The translations under genes were made by a program, and so were the position numbers. The notes beneath the pieces were generated by a model, which did not search any database, was not told where the DNA came from, and saw nothing but the letters and a program-made list of their open reading frames with translations. A stretch of 64,000 nucleotides of DNA, from assembly GCA_025757985.1 (NCBI GenBank), contig CP107210.1:1674001-1738000 (forward strand), given 5' to 3'. Shown here in pieces: positions 51,935 to 60,620 of this stretch. Every line of letters starts with the position of its first letter. The first letter of the stretch is position 1. This stretch comes from Oscillospiraceae bacterium (GTDB taxonomy: Bacteria; Bacillota; Clostridia; Oscillospirales; Ruminococcaceae).

Positions 51935-52630
51935 TTACCCCTGCCCGTAGTAGGCGTTGGGGCCGTGCTTGCGCAGGAAGTGCTTTTCCAGCACATGCCG
52001 GGGCGCCGGCTCTGCGTTGGGGTCCAGCGTCAGGGTCAGGATGCCCATTTTGGCGACCTCCTCCAGCACTGCGGCGTGGTAGACGGCCTCGGCGGCCGTT
52101 TTGCCCCATGTAAAGGGGCCGTGGCTTGCGCAGAGCACGGCGGGAAGATGCACCGGGTCGATGCCGCGCTCACGGAAGGTCTCTATGATGACCTTGCCGG
52201 TGTTCAGTTCGTAGTCCTCCTCGATCTCTGCGGGGGTCAATTCCCGGGTGCAGGGCACCGGGCCGTAAAAGTAGTCCGCGTGGGTCGTGCCGAAGGCGGG
52301 CAGGTCCCGCCGGGCCTGCGCAAACGCCACCGCATGGGTGGAATGGGTGTGGACGATGCCGCCCAACGCCGGAAATGCCCGGTACAGCGCAAGATGGGTC
52401 TTTGTATCGCTGCTGGGGTTGAGGTCTCCCTCGACCTTGTTGCCGTCCAGATCCATGACGACGAGCTGCTCCGGCGTCAGCGCGTCATAAGCGACACCGG
52501 ACGGCTTGATGACGAAAAGGCCGCGCTCCCGGTCGATGCCCGACACATTGCCCCATGTGTAGGTGACAAGCCCGCGGCGGGGCAGCTCCATATTGGCCTC
52601 ATAGACCTGCTGCTTGAGTTTTTCCAGCAT
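51935..52630 (-). CDS. araD: L-ribulose-5-phosphate 4-epimerase, AraD type
   Basis: A 231-residue zinc enzyme of the class II aldolase/epimerase family. WGNVSGIDRE, KPSGVAYDAL and the zinc ligands in VHTHSTHAVAFAQA and the later VLCASHGPFTWG are clear. It should convert L-ribulose 5-phosphate to D-xylulose 5-phosphate. No araA or araB gene is next to it, so it may serve another pentose or a pathway encoded elsewhere. ATG 52630 follows AAGGAGCGATCAGA. A TATAAT at 52666-52661 (minus) is a probable -10 box. Confidence 0.9.
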   Translation of the reverse strand: MLEKLKQQVYEANMELPRRGLVTYTWGNVSGIDRERGLFVIKPSGVAYDALTPEQLVVMDLDGNKVEGDLNPSSDTKTHLALYRAFPALGGIVHTHSTHAVAFAQARRDLPAFGTTHADYFYGPVPCTRELTPAEIEEDYELNTGKVIIETFRERGIDPVHLPAVLCASHGPFTWGKTAAEAVYHAAVLEEVAKMGILTLTLDPNAEPAPRHVLEKHFLRKHGPNAYYGQG

Positions 52631-52699
52631 TCTGATCGCTCCTTGTTGGCTTTTGCCTTCATTATAGCAGACCCGGTGAAAAAAAACAGGCCCCAGAGT

Positions 52700-52941
52700 C
52701 AAAAACACTGGATTTTTGTTCAAATATTTGCAGCGGCGCGGCCGGAATTGTGCCGTGCATAACACCAAAACCTGCATACAGACAGGATTTTTGGCGTTGC
52801 CTTGCGTTTTGCTGCGGCACAGCGCACCAGATATGGTGGCGCAGGCAGGATTTTGCAGCGGGGTGTTGTAATAAAGCGCACAATAGAATACCCCGCTGCC
52901 ACACCACTTTACCTTGACAAACACGCGCTTTGTTGTATCAT
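52700..52941 (+). promoter_or_regulatory. divergent control region with repeats and araC-type promoter
   Basis: The 331-base gap 52631-52961 holds three related sites, CTGGATTTTT (52708), CAGGATTTTT (52783) and CAGGATTTT (52846), and two dyads (CAAAAA/TTTTTG at 52700-52718; CCAAAACCTG/CAGGATTTTTGG at 52765-52794). The plus-strand promoter is TTGACA (52914-52919), 16 bases, TATCAT (52936-52941). The repeats are candidate half-sites for the AraC-type regulator that follows. Confidence 0.55.
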
Positions 52942-52961
52942 AAGGGTAGGAGGAAGAGCCT

Positions 52962-53834
52962 ATGCTGACTTGTAACATGGACGTGGAGGAGCGCAGCGTC
53001 TGGCTGCGGGCCACCCCCGGCGCCGCTGCCATGGCGCAGCCCTTTTACTGCACCGAGGCCGGCAACTTTTACGGCCGCGCCCACTTTGCCACAGCCCGCA
53101 CCGACAAGGATAGCTATATCCTGTTTTACACCCTGTCCGGCAGCGGTCTGATTGAGCAGAACGACCAGCGCATCGAGCTGCCTGCGGGCAGTGCCCTGCT
53201 GCTGAACTGCCGCACCCCGCAAAGCTACTGCACGGCCCCCGGGCAGGACCACTGGCACCACTACTGGGTGCATCTGGACGGCGCGGGCGTTGCCAACCTC
53301 GCCGAGGTGCTGCTGCCGCTGGGGCGGCTTTCCGCCGTGCCGGTCAGCCGGCTGGAGATGCAGCCCCTGTTTGAATCGCTGACCAGCGAGTGGGAGCATG
53401 GCACCACCGCCGCCCAGATCGAGACCGGGCTGCTGCTGCACAGGATGCTGGCGCTGATGGCGCGCCAGCTGCTGGCCGGGGACGAGAGCCGCTCCAACCG
53501 CACCCTGATTGAGCATGCGGCAGAGTTTATCCGCCAGCACTACGCCGAGCCGCTCTCGCTTGACCGGCTGCTGGCCCAGACGCCGGTGAGCAAAAGCTGG
53601 TTTTTGCGGCTGTTCCGCCAGTATATGGGCACAACGCCCTATAATTTTTTGTTGTCCACACGCATCACCCGCGCCAAGGAGCTGCTGGTGCTGACGGATT
53701 TTTCCATCAGCGAGATCGCGCATCAGGTCGGCTTCGGGGACGAGAGCAATTTCTCGACCCGCTTTGCCGCCATGGTGGGGCAAAGCCCCCAGCAGTACCG
53801 CAAAAGTGCGATGAAGCCCGCCGGGGCCGAGTGA
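52962..53834 (+). CDS. AraC-family transcriptional regulator
   Basis: A 290-residue regulator. The N-terminal cupin-like sugar-sensing domain has YILFYTLSGSGLIEQNDQRI, LPAGSALLLNCRTPQSY and HWHHYWVHLDG. The C-terminal double helix-turn-helix has LSLDRLLAQTPVSKSWFLRL and ISEIAHQVGFGDESNFSTRF. The start ATG follows AGGAGGAAGAGCCT. It is divergent from araD/talC and lies near the rhamnose set, and it may control either. Confidence 0.92.
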   Translation: MLTCNMDVEERSVWLRATPGAAAMAQPFYCTEAGNFYGRAHFATARTDKDSYILFYTLSGSGLIEQNDQRIELPAGSALLLNCRTPQSYCTAPGQDHWHHYWVHLDGAGVANLAEVLLPLGRLSAVPVSRLEMQPLFESLTSEWEHGTTAAQIETGLLLHRMLALMARQLLAGDESRSNRTLIEHAAEFIRQHYAEPLSLDRLLAQTPVSKSWFLRLFRQYMGTTPYNFLLSTRITRAKELLVLTDFSISEIAHQVGFGDESNFSTRFAAMVGQSPQQYRKSAMKPAGAE

Positions 53835-53878
53835 CTGCGCTTTGAAGATTTTGGGTTTTGGGAAAGAAGGCATTTTTC

Positions 53879-54955
53879 ATGAAAACCGAACGCATTGACC
53901 GTGTGCGCACCGCCCTGCGCGCAGCGGGGCTGACACAGATGATCGTCTGCGACCCGAAGAGCATCTGGTACCTGACCGGGGTCTCCGTTGACCCCTATGA
54001 GCGGCTGCTGGCACTCTATCTGCCGGTGGACGGCGAGCCGGTGCTGTTTTTGAACCGGCTGTTCCATCTGCCGGAGGTCCCCTGCCGGGCCATCTGGCAT
54101 ACCGACACCGATGCCCCGGTGGCACAGATCGCCGCCGTGGTGGACCCCGCCGCCCCGCTGGGCATCGACAAGGAGTGGCCGGCGCGGTTTCTGATCCCGT
54201 TGATGGAGGCGCACCCCGGTATGCGGGTCGTGCTGTCCAGCGATTGCGTGGATGACTGCCGCGCCTGCAAGGACGCCGAGGAGCAGGCGCTGATGCGCAC
54301 CGCCTCCCGCATCAATGACGCTGTGAACGAGGCTGCCAAGCAGTATGTAAAGGCCGGCATGACCGAGCGCGAGGTTGCCTCCTTCATTGACAGCCAGTAC
54401 CGCGCCCACGGCTGCGAAGGGCCGAGCTTTACCACGATCGTTTCCTTCGGTGCCAATGCCGCCGACCCCCACCACGAGCCGGATGATACGGTGCTGAAGC
54501 CCGGCGATTGTGTGCTGTTCGACATGGGCTGCATCAAGGACCGCTACTGCAGCGATATGACCCGTACATGGTTCTGCGGGCAGCCCACGGAGAAGCAGGC
54601 CGCCGTGCATGACCTTGTGCGCCGCGCCAACGAGGCCGCCGAGGCGCTTATCAAGCCCGGCGTGCGGCTCTGCGACCTTGACGCTGCCGCCCGCAGCCTG
54701 ATCACGGCGGCCGGCTATGGTGAATACTTCAACCACCGGCTGGGCCATTTCATCGGCCAGACCGACCACGAAAAGGGCGATGTAAGCAGCGCCAACACAG
54801 CCGTTGCCAAGCCCGGCATGATCTTTTCCATTGAGCCGGGCATCTACCTGCCCGGTGAGTTCGGCGTCCGCATTGAGGATCTCGTCCTTGTGACCGAGAC
54901 CGGCTGCGAGGTGCTGAACCACAATGACAAGCACTGGGCGCTTGTAGGTCAATAA
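53879..54955 (+). CDS. Xaa-Pro aminopeptidase-like M24 protein
   Basis: A 358-residue cytoplasmic M24 peptidase. A creatinase-like N-terminal domain (SIWYLTGVSVDPYERLLALY) is followed by the pita-bread catalytic domain. The metal ligands are Asp in FDMGCIKDRYCSDMTRTW, His in LGHFIGQTDHE, Glu in FSIEPGIYLP and Glu in GVRIEDLVLV. It should remove N-terminal residues ahead of proline. It lies 44 bases after the AraC gene in the same direction, so the two may share transcripts. GAAAGAAGG precedes the start. Confidence 0.92.
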   Translation: MKTERIDRVRTALRAAGLTQMIVCDPKSIWYLTGVSVDPYERLLALYLPVDGEPVLFLNRLFHLPEVPCRAIWHTDTDAPVAQIAAVVDPAAPLGIDKEWPARFLIPLMEAHPGMRVVLSSDCVDDCRACKDAEEQALMRTASRINDAVNEAAKQYVKAGMTEREVASFIDSQYRAHGCEGPSFTTIVSFGANAADPHHEPDDTVLKPGDCVLFDMGCIKDRYCSDMTRTWFCGQPTEKQAAVHDLVRRANEAAEALIKPGVRLCDLDAAARSLITAAGYGEYFNHRLGHFIGQTDHEKGDVSSANTAVAKPGMIFSIEPGIYLPGEFGVRIEDLVLVTETGCEVLNHNDKHWALVGQ

Positions 54956-54965
54956 CGCCCAGCAT

Positions 54966-55017
54966 AGACAAACAGCTCCCCCGCCCGCACTGCTGCGGAC
55001 GGGGGAGCTGTTTGTCT
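54966..55017. terminator. terminator between peptidase and rhaD
   Basis: AGACAAACAGCTCCCCCG and its complement are 18-bp perfect arms around a 16-base GC-rich loop that can pair further. It lies between convergent genes and can serve both. Confidence 0.88.
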
Positions 55018-55030
55018 ATTGCGGAATTGC

Positions 55031-55861
55031 TTAGTCGAGGAAGTTCTCGTTCAGGGTGACGCCGAAGTCGCGGGCGATGGCGCGCAGATCATCATCGGTG
55101 ATGGTCTGGCGGATCAGTCCGCCGCCCATCGACAGCACCTTGACATAGATCTCGGCGCTCTTTTCGATGGTGTGCGCCAGACCGAAGGTGATGTCAAAGT
55201 CCGGGCCGGAGGCAAACAGGCCGTGCTGCGCCCAGACGGCAGCCTGATAGGTCTTCATCTTCTCGGAGGTGGCCATGGCGATGTCCGCACCGCCCGGCAC
55301 CATCCACGGGCAGACGCCGACGCCCTCGGGGAAGACAACGGGGCACTCGGTAGCGCTCTGCCACAGTGCGCGGGTGAAGTCGCGGTCGGTCAGCGGCAGG
55401 ATATAGGTCAGCGCAATGACATTGGTGGCGTGGCAGTGGTAGATCACACGGTTGGCGCCGTTGGTGGCCGCCTTGCGGACGCTGTGGTTCATGAAGTGGC
55501 TCGGGAACTCAGAGGTCGGGCGGGCACCCTCGGCCAGACCCCAGACAATGCGCCAGCTGTCGCCCTTGTCGTTGATCTCCACGATGCCGATGCTGTGGAT
55601 GGGATCGGGCTCGACATTGCGGAAGAACTTGCCGGAGCCGGTCGTGATGAAGTACTCACCTGCAAGGTTATCGGCCTGAACACCCATGTTGACCCACTCG
55701 CGCGGCTCGGCGTCGAAGTAGGGGCGGCAGGCAGCGACCTCCTCCGCCGTCATGCGGTAGGTCAGGTTGCCGCCGTTGCGCTCATGCCAGCCCTGCAGCC
55801 AGCCATCGTTGCACATGCGGATAAAGCCCTTGACGCAGGGGATCTCATAAATTGTAGACAT
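55031..55861 (-). CDS. rhaD: rhamnulose-1-phosphate aldolase
   Basis: A 276-residue class II aldolase that splits L-rhamnulose 1-phosphate into dihydroxyacetone phosphate and L-lactaldehyde. NGGNLTYRM, the zinc site IYHCHATNVIALTY, FPEGVGVCPWMVPG and WAQHGLFASGPDFD are typical of RhaD. ATG 55861 follows AAAAAAGGAGCAAAAAACT. It is the last gene of a minus-strand set with an isomerase and rhaB, the genes being separated by palindromic repeats. The family is longer and distinct from AraD and FucA. Confidence 0.93.
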   Translation of the reverse strand: MSTIYEIPCVKGFIRMCNDGWLQGWHERNGGNLTYRMTAEEVAACRPYFDAEPREWVNMGVQADNLAGEYFITTGSGKFFRNVEPDPIHSIGIVEINDKGDSWRIVWGLAEGARPTSEFPSHFMNHSVRKAATNGANRVIYHCHATNVIALTYILPLTDRDFTRALWQSATECPVVFPEGVGVCPWMVPGGADIAMATSEKMKTYQAAVWAQHGLFASGPDFDITFGLAHTIEKSAEIYVKVLSMGGGLIRQTITDDDLRAIARDFGVTLNENFLD

Positions 55862-55896
55862 AGTTTTTTGCTCCTTTTTTTGCTTTTGCCGTGCCT

Positions 55897-55991
55897 GTAG
55901 GGGCCGGACATGTCCGGCCCGCCACCTTGCGCAGCTGCCCATTTACGGGTCATGATTTTTATGTTGAGGGCCGGGCATGCCCGGCCCCTAC
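55897..55991. repeat. pair of GTAGGGGCCGG palindromic repeats
   Basis: GTAGGGGCCGGACATGTCC at 55897 and its inverted relative ending GGCATGCCCGGCCCCTAC at 55991 face each other across 47 bases, in the gap between rhaD and the isomerase gene. Each is itself a near-perfect palindrome and could fold as a hairpin in the transcript. Confidence 0.78.
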
Positions 55992-56008
55992 CGTGCATTC
56001 GTTGTAAA

Positions 56009-57430
56009 TCACCGCGTAACAATATCCACTGGCACATTGAAGATCTTTGCGACCTTCAGGATCGTGTCGATATGACGGCCCGGGGCGGCGGCCATGTGGT
56101 GGGTGGGGCCGGCCTCGCTCCAGCGGTTGCAGAACTCGCGTGCGCCGCAGCTGAACCGGGTGCGCATGTTGGTATCGCCAAAGGTGAAGATGGGGCCCGG
56201 CTCGTTGACGCCCTCGGCCACGACAAACTTGAAGTGACCGTCCTTGTCCTGCGTGATGCCGAGGTAGGTCACATCGCCCACCGGCGGATAGAACTGGGTC
56301 AGGTAGCCGCCGCCGGTCTTGCCGTGGAACACCGGCACGATCTTCATGGTCGGCTTCTTGGCCTGAGAGATGTCGGCATCGCCGGAGCCGGAGTGACCGA
56401 TGATGCAGATATCCTCGTTGAAGTCAATGGAGTACATCTCGCTCAGCTGGCCGCAGCCGGAGATTGTCTTGAGGATGGACATAGCCATCGACACCTTGAT
56501 GTCGCCCTCGACTGCACAGGCAACGCCCTGCTTGATCAGCATCGAGAATGCGGGGATCAGCATCGAATCCAGCACGCCCGCCTTGCCCTGCGCAAAGCCG
56601 TCATAGTGGCTGGCCACAAAGGCGATCTTCTCGTCCTTGACCCACTGCTCAAACGCGACCACATAGCGGGCCATATCCCAGACCTTCTCGATGGTGCCGC
56701 CGCCCTCAATGTCAAAGGTGTCCAGAATATCCTGCGCCTTGGCGCGGATGGCGTTTTCATCGGTGATGTTGTCGGCAATGGCCCACATCTTCTCCCAGTC
56801 GAACTGCTTGGTGTAGAGCCACATGCGGTTGTACAGGTTCGTCTCGTCAATGTACAGATCCATCATGCCGGGGTAGGGGCGGCCGATCTGGGCGAGGTTT
56901 GTATCGCGGAAACGGCGGCGCACCTGAGCGGCACGGCACCAATCTTCAATCTCAGCCTGCACGGTGGGGTCACCGCCCTCGACCACACCGGTGATAACGG
57001 CATGACGCTTGCCGGCGCGCTCCAGATCCGCGACCATCTCGCCAACGGCACCACAGGCGTACAGCTCGCCCAGCCATGTCGGGATGTCGGTGTTGGCGTA
57101 GTCGGGTGCCTTCTTCTTCTGGACATTGACCAGCACGACCGGCACATCTAGATCGCGCACTGCCGGCAGCATATTATAAGAGGTAGCGTAGGTCAGCAGC
57201 TGCAGGATGACCAGATCAACATCGGCAGCGCGGAACTTATCGCCTGCTGCCATCGACTGCTCCTTGGTCGTGACGATGCCGCCGTCAACGATCTCAACGG
57301 TGTCGGGCAGCGTCTTTTTGAAGGCGGCGTACTGGCCCTCAAACTCCGGCACCAGCGTGGGGAACTGCGGCAGATAAGCGCCCAGCGCAATAGCAAACAC
57401 GCCAACGCGGGCCTTGGTTTCAACTAACAT
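56009..57430 (-). CDS. FucI/AraA-type sugar isomerase in rhamnose set
   Basis: A 473-residue protein of the L-fucose/L-arabinose isomerase fold. It starts MLVETKARVGVFAIALGAYL. Metal-site regions are ACAVEGDIK, SEMYSIDFNEDICIIGHSGS and GPTHHMAAAPGRH, and the Rossmann-like N-terminal half has VPVVLVNVQKKKAPDYANTD. Lying between rhaB and rhaD it most likely makes L-rhamnulose from L-rhamnose in place of classical RhaA, which has a different sequence. L-fucose or a related sugar is the alternative. ATG 57430 follows AGGAGGTCCACC. Confidence 0.88.
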   Translation of the reverse strand: MLVETKARVGVFAIALGAYLPQFPTLVPEFEGQYAAFKKTLPDTVEIVDGGIVTTKEQSMAAGDKFRAADVDLVILQLLTYATSYNMLPAVRDLDVPVVLVNVQKKKAPDYANTDIPTWLGELYACGAVGEMVADLERAGKRHAVITGVVEGGDPTVQAEIEDWCRAAQVRRRFRDTNLAQIGRPYPGMMDLYIDETNLYNRMWLYTKQFDWEKMWAIADNITDENAIRAKAQDILDTFDIEGGGTIEKVWDMARYVVAFEQWVKDEKIAFVASHYDGFAQGKAGVLDSMLIPAFSMLIKQGVACAVEGDIKVSMAMSILKTISGCGQLSEMYSIDFNEDICIIGHSGSGDADISQAKKPTMKIVPVFHGKTGGGYLTQFYPPVGDVTYLGITQDKDGHFKFVVAEGVNEPGPIFTFGDTNMRTRFSCGAREFCNRWSEAGPTHHMAAAPGRHIDTILKVAKIFNVPVDIVTR

Positions 57431-57464
57431 GGTGGACCTCCTGTATGTGAATTTGTTGTATTTG

Positions 57465-57547
57465 GTAGGGGCCGGGCATGCCCGGCCCTGTCGTGTAAGG
57501 CAAAAGGTTGTTTGCGGGTAAGTAGGGCGGGGTGCCCCCACCCCGCC
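57465..57547. repeat. palindromic repeat and GC-rich hairpin between isomerase and rhaB
   Basis: GTAGGGGCCGGGCATGCCC at 57465 is another copy of the palindromic family. At 57523-57547 GTAGGGCGGGGTG and CACCCCGCC form a hairpin with the same GTAGGG lead but a different stem, so it may be a diverged member. It lies eight bases from the rhaB stop and may act as a terminator. Confidence 0.75.
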
Positions 57548-57554
57548 GGGCCGT

Positions 57555-58979
57555 TTACTGCGGCTGGTATTCCTTAATTTCAAAGCTGCGCTTGATAGCG
57601 GCGCGGGCCTCGGCCAGATCAGCAAACACGCCCGCGTGGATGAACTGCACCATCAGGTTGCCCAGCGCCGTGCCCTCAGTTGGGCCGGCAAAGACGGGCA
57701 GGCCGGTCGCGTTGGCGGTCTGCTGGTTGAGGTAGGCATCCTGACTGCCGCCGCCCACAATGTTCAGGCTGGTGTAGGTCTTGCCGGTCAGCGTCTGCAG
57801 CTTTTCCACCGCGCGGCGGTAATCCTGCGTCAGGGAGTTGTAAACGCACTGCATAACCTCACCGGTGGTGGCGGGGACCTGCTGCTGCGTGTCTGCGCAG
57901 GCGGCCTTGACCGCCTCGATCATCGACTCCGGCGCCAAAAAGCGGTTGTCGTCCGGATCGACACAGCTGGGGAAGTCTGCCGCCCCCTTGGCGGCGGCGA
58001 TCAGTTCCGGGAAACTGGGCCGTGTGCCGGTCTGCTCGCCCAGTTCGCGGCGGATGGACTGGATCATCCACAGGCCCATGATGTTCTTGAGATAGCGGTA
58101 GCGGTACTCGTAACCGCCCTCGTTTGTAAAGTTGGCGGCGCAGCTCTCGGGGTTGGTGATGGCGCGCGGGTTTTCGACGCCGAGCAGGCTCCATGTGCCG
58201 CTGGAGAGGTAGGCGGCGAACTCGTCCCGCGCTGGCACCGCCAGAAAGGCCGAGCCGGTGTCATGGGTCGCAGGCAGGATGACCTCGGCATCAAAGCCGA
58301 CCTCTGCCTGCACTGCCGTTGTCAAATGCCCCAGCACGGTACCCGCCGTTTTGATAGGCTGGAAGATGCCGCGCGGCAGGCCGAGCCTTTGCAGCAGCGC
58401 ATCGTCCCAGTCCTTGCTGTCCGCGCCGACCAGTGCCGTTGTGCTGGCGTTGGTATACTCATTGGCGGCCACGCCGCAGAGCAGGTAGTTGAGGTAATCG
58501 GGCACCATCAGGAAGGTCCGGGCGGCTGCCAGCTGCTCGGGGTGTTCCTTCTTGAGGGCCATAAGCTGGTAGACCGTATTGAATGGCTGGTACTGGATGC
58601 CGGTGCGGGCATAATGCTCGGCAAAGGTCAGGCCGTACTCCTTTTCAAGCGCCTCGCGGATGCCCTCGGTGCGCTCATCGCGGTAGGCCACGGCATCGCC
58701 GATGCGCTGCCCTGCCTCGTCCAGCAGAACGAAATCCACCGCCCAGGTGTCAATGCCGATGGTTGCGGGGGCAAACCCGGCATCGTGGGCGGCGCGCAGG
58801 CCGTTGACGACCTCTCTGGCCAGCGTGTCGATGTCCCAGCAGAGGTGGCCGTCCTTGCGCCGGACGCCGTTCTCAAAGCGGTAGACCTCCTGCAGGACGA
58901 TCCTGCCGTCCTGCACGGTGCCGACAATGTGCCGCCCGCTGGATGCGCCGATGTCGACCGCCAGTGTACAAGTCTGCAT
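57555..58979 (-). CDS. rhaB: rhamnulokinase
   Basis: A 474-residue FGGY-family kinase that phosphorylates L-rhamnulose. AVDIGASSGRHIVGTVQDGR is the N-terminal phosphate loop and is typical of RhaB (GASSGR). WAVDFVLLDEAGQRIGDAVA, YRDERTEG, VILPATHDTGSAFLAVPA, LSSGTWSLLGVE and IVGGGSQDAYLNQQTANATG follow. It is the first gene of the rhamnose set, with a promoter at 59031-59059. ATG 58979 follows AAGAAGGAGAACAC. Confidence 0.95.
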   Translation of the reverse strand: MQTCTLAVDIGASSGRHIVGTVQDGRIVLQEVYRFENGVRRKDGHLCWDIDTLAREVVNGLRAAHDAGFAPATIGIDTWAVDFVLLDEAGQRIGDAVAYRDERTEGIREALEKEYGLTFAEHYARTGIQYQPFNTVYQLMALKKEHPEQLAAARTFLMVPDYLNYLLCGVAANEYTNASTTALVGADSKDWDDALLQRLGLPRGIFQPIKTAGTVLGHLTTAVQAEVGFDAEVILPATHDTGSAFLAVPARDEFAAYLSSGTWSLLGVENPRAITNPESCAANFTNEGGYEYRYRYLKNIMGLWMIQSIRRELGEQTGTRPSFPELIAAAKGAADFPSCVDPDDNRFLAPESMIEAVKAACADTQQQVPATTGEVMQCVYNSLTQDYRRAVEKLQTLTGKTYTSLNIVGGGSQDAYLNQQTANATGLPVFAGPTEGTALGNLMVQFIHAGVFADLAEARAAIKRSFEIKEYQPQ

Positions 58980-59030
58980 AGTGTTCTCCTTCTTTGCAAA
59001 ATGACAGTACTTTTCACTCAATGTATCTGC

Positions 59031-59059
59031 ATTATACGCCACCGTCTGCGGCTGTTCCA
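59031..59059 (-). promoter_or_regulatory. promoter of rhamnose operon
   Basis: On the minus strand TATAAT lies at 59036-59031, with TGGAAC 17 bases upstream at 59059-59054. The perfect -10 and weak -35 fit an activator-dependent promoter, as expected with an AraC-type regulator. The rest of 58980-59301 contains the terminator at 59173 and no gene. Confidence 0.6.
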
Positions 59060-59172
59060 TCCCCAAAACAACTTGATTCTTTGTGAAAATTCCATTCTTT
59101 TTCCTGCCCTGCCGTCCCCTTTTGCCGCAGCATCCGGGCACAGGCGGGTAAGCAGGCACATTTACAAAAAAG

Positions 59173-59196
59173 GGAGGGCCGCCGAAGCGGTCCTCC
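59173..59196 (-). terminator. terminator after acetyltransferase gene
   Basis: GGAGGGCCGC and GCGGTCCTCC form a 10-bp stem with one G-T pair and loop CGAA. On the minus strand it is followed by CTTTTTTG. It lies about 105 bases beyond the acetyltransferase stop. Confidence 0.8.
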
Positions 59197-59301
59197 AAGG
59201 AAACAGGCCGAATTATATACAAGCCCCCAAAATTTGCTTTACAGCACCGGGATTCCCGGCCCGGTTTGCATATATTCCAGCGCCGTATGTTTGCAATCGC
59301 A

Positions 59302-59784
59302 TTACAGCTTCTTCAAATAGAATCGGTTCATCGTGCTGTGCTGGGTCACACACAGCTTCTCGATCTGCTGAAATCCCATCTTCTCATACAGCTGCAGGGC
59401 TACGGCAAAGTTTGTATGTGTTTCCAGATACAAGCTCTTGTACCCTGCCGCTTTTGCGCCCTCCTCAACGAGCTGTACCAGATCTTTTCCGTAGCCTTTC
59501 CCTTTGACGGAATCCACCAGATAGAGCTTTTGGAGTTCTGCACAATCGTCCAGACCTTCAAATTCCGCAAACCCCGCACCGCCAATAACCTGGCCGTCCT
59601 TACCAAGCGCGACAAAGTACCGGCGCTTATCGGGCTTCTCGCTGTAAAAGGTACTCAGGTGGTCCAACTCCGGGTCGAAATATACTGTCCCCGGAAGATC
59701 CAGATGGAACTTCTTCAAATTATAGCGGGCGATCTCGGCAACTCTTGCATCATCAGAAGGCTCAATTTCTCTATACTTTACCAT
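59302..59784 (-). CDS. GNAT-family N-acetyltransferase
   Basis: A 160-residue acetyltransferase using acetyl-CoA. The GNAT core is seen in YFVALGKDGQVIGGAGFAEF, ELQKLYLVDSVKGKGYGKDL (acetyl-CoA loop) and LYLETHTNFAVALQLYEKMG. ATG 59784 follows GGGGGAGAGTACG; an in-frame ATG five codons earlier has no ribosome site. The substrate is unknown. It lies 22 bases after the EFR1 gene on the same strand, so they share a transcript. Confidence 0.9.
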   Translation of the reverse strand: MVKYREIEPSDDARVAEIARYNLKKFHLDLPGTVYFDPELDHLSTFYSEKPDKRRYFVALGKDGQVIGGAGFAEFEGLDDCAELQKLYLVDSVKGKGYGKDLVQLVEEGAKAAGYKSLYLETHTNFAVALQLYEKMGFQQIEKLCVTQHSTMNRFYLKKL

Positions 59785-59806
59785 CGTACTCTCCCCCACT
59801 CATTCC

Positions 59807-60565
59807 TTATCGGCGGCCCAGCTGCTCAAAATGGTAGCGCGGTTTTCCAACACTCTTTTTCCCGTATTCAATCGCTTTGGTCGGACAATAGCAGATACAT
59901 GCCATGCAATGGGTACAATCGTTTCCCCACACCGGCCTTCCGGCCCTGATGGTAATGTTGTTCAGCGGGCAACGGTCGGCGCATTGTCCGCAGCCGATGC
60001 AGGCATCACTCACCTGAAACGCAGCAGCTTTCACAAAAAGCCGATAAAAAATCGGATTTACTGCGCTGCTCATAAACCGGTCATAGAGGTTGCTTCGCGT
60101 TGCCGGGAAAGGCTTTTTTTCTTTCAGGCAGGCAATGGCGTCTGCGATAGCAGGCTCGGCTGCCCTCACGATGCTTTCGGCCTCTTCCCTCTCCGGGGCC
60201 TTGAACATGGCGATATAATTTTCCGGCATGACGATCTGTGCCGTGCCCTTATACTGCAGGCGCTTTTCTTCGGCAAGGACACGATTGAATTTTGCGGCAT
60301 TACCGATCTCGCTGCCGCAATCCATCACAAACCAAATGCGCTTTGCCGAAAGCAGCTCCGTTTTAGTAAGCCACACAGACACGATTTGCGGGATACGCCA
60401 CGCATAGGTAGGTGTGACGAGGACAATATCTTCCCCCGCCTGTATCGGCGCATAGTCTGCCGCCTTGATTTTTGCATTCAAGTCCACTATTTCGTCCTGC
60501 AGCGCCTCTGCAATGCGCTCTGCGATATAGCGGCTGTTTCCGGTCCCTGAAAAGCATAGTATCAT
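59807..60565 (-). CDS. EFR1-type flavodoxin-ferredoxin fusion
   Basis: A 252-residue electron-transfer protein. The flavodoxin-like part begins MILCFSGTGNSRYIAERIAE (FMN phosphate loop) and has VTPTYAWRIPQIV. The C-terminal part has two 4Fe-4S motifs, CIGCGQCADRCPLNN and CTHCMACICYCPTKA. EFR1 proteins are common in anaerobic Clostridia; their partners are mostly unknown. The start follows GGAGGGAACACCACA. Confidence 0.92.
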   Translation of the reverse strand: MILCFSGTGNSRYIAERIAEALQDEIVDLNAKIKAADYAPIQAGEDIVLVTPTYAWRIPQIVSVWLTKTELLSAKRIWFVMDCGSEIGNAAKFNRVLAEEKRLQYKGTAQIVMPENYIAMFKAPEREEAESIVRAAEPAIADAIACLKEKKPFPATRSNLYDRFMSSAVNPIFYRLFVKAAAFQVSDACIGCGQCADRCPLNNITIRAGRPVWGNDCTHCMACICYCPTKAIEYGKKSVGKPRYHFEQLGRR

Positions 60566-60620
60566 TGTGGTGTTCCCTCCGCAAGCTGGAATGAGTCTTG
60601 CTCAACTTCTTATAACACTA

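Noticed and set aside
57636..59507. Long plus-strand open frame opposite rhaB
   Set aside because: rhaB is unambiguous; the opposite frame has low-complexity sequence and no motifs.
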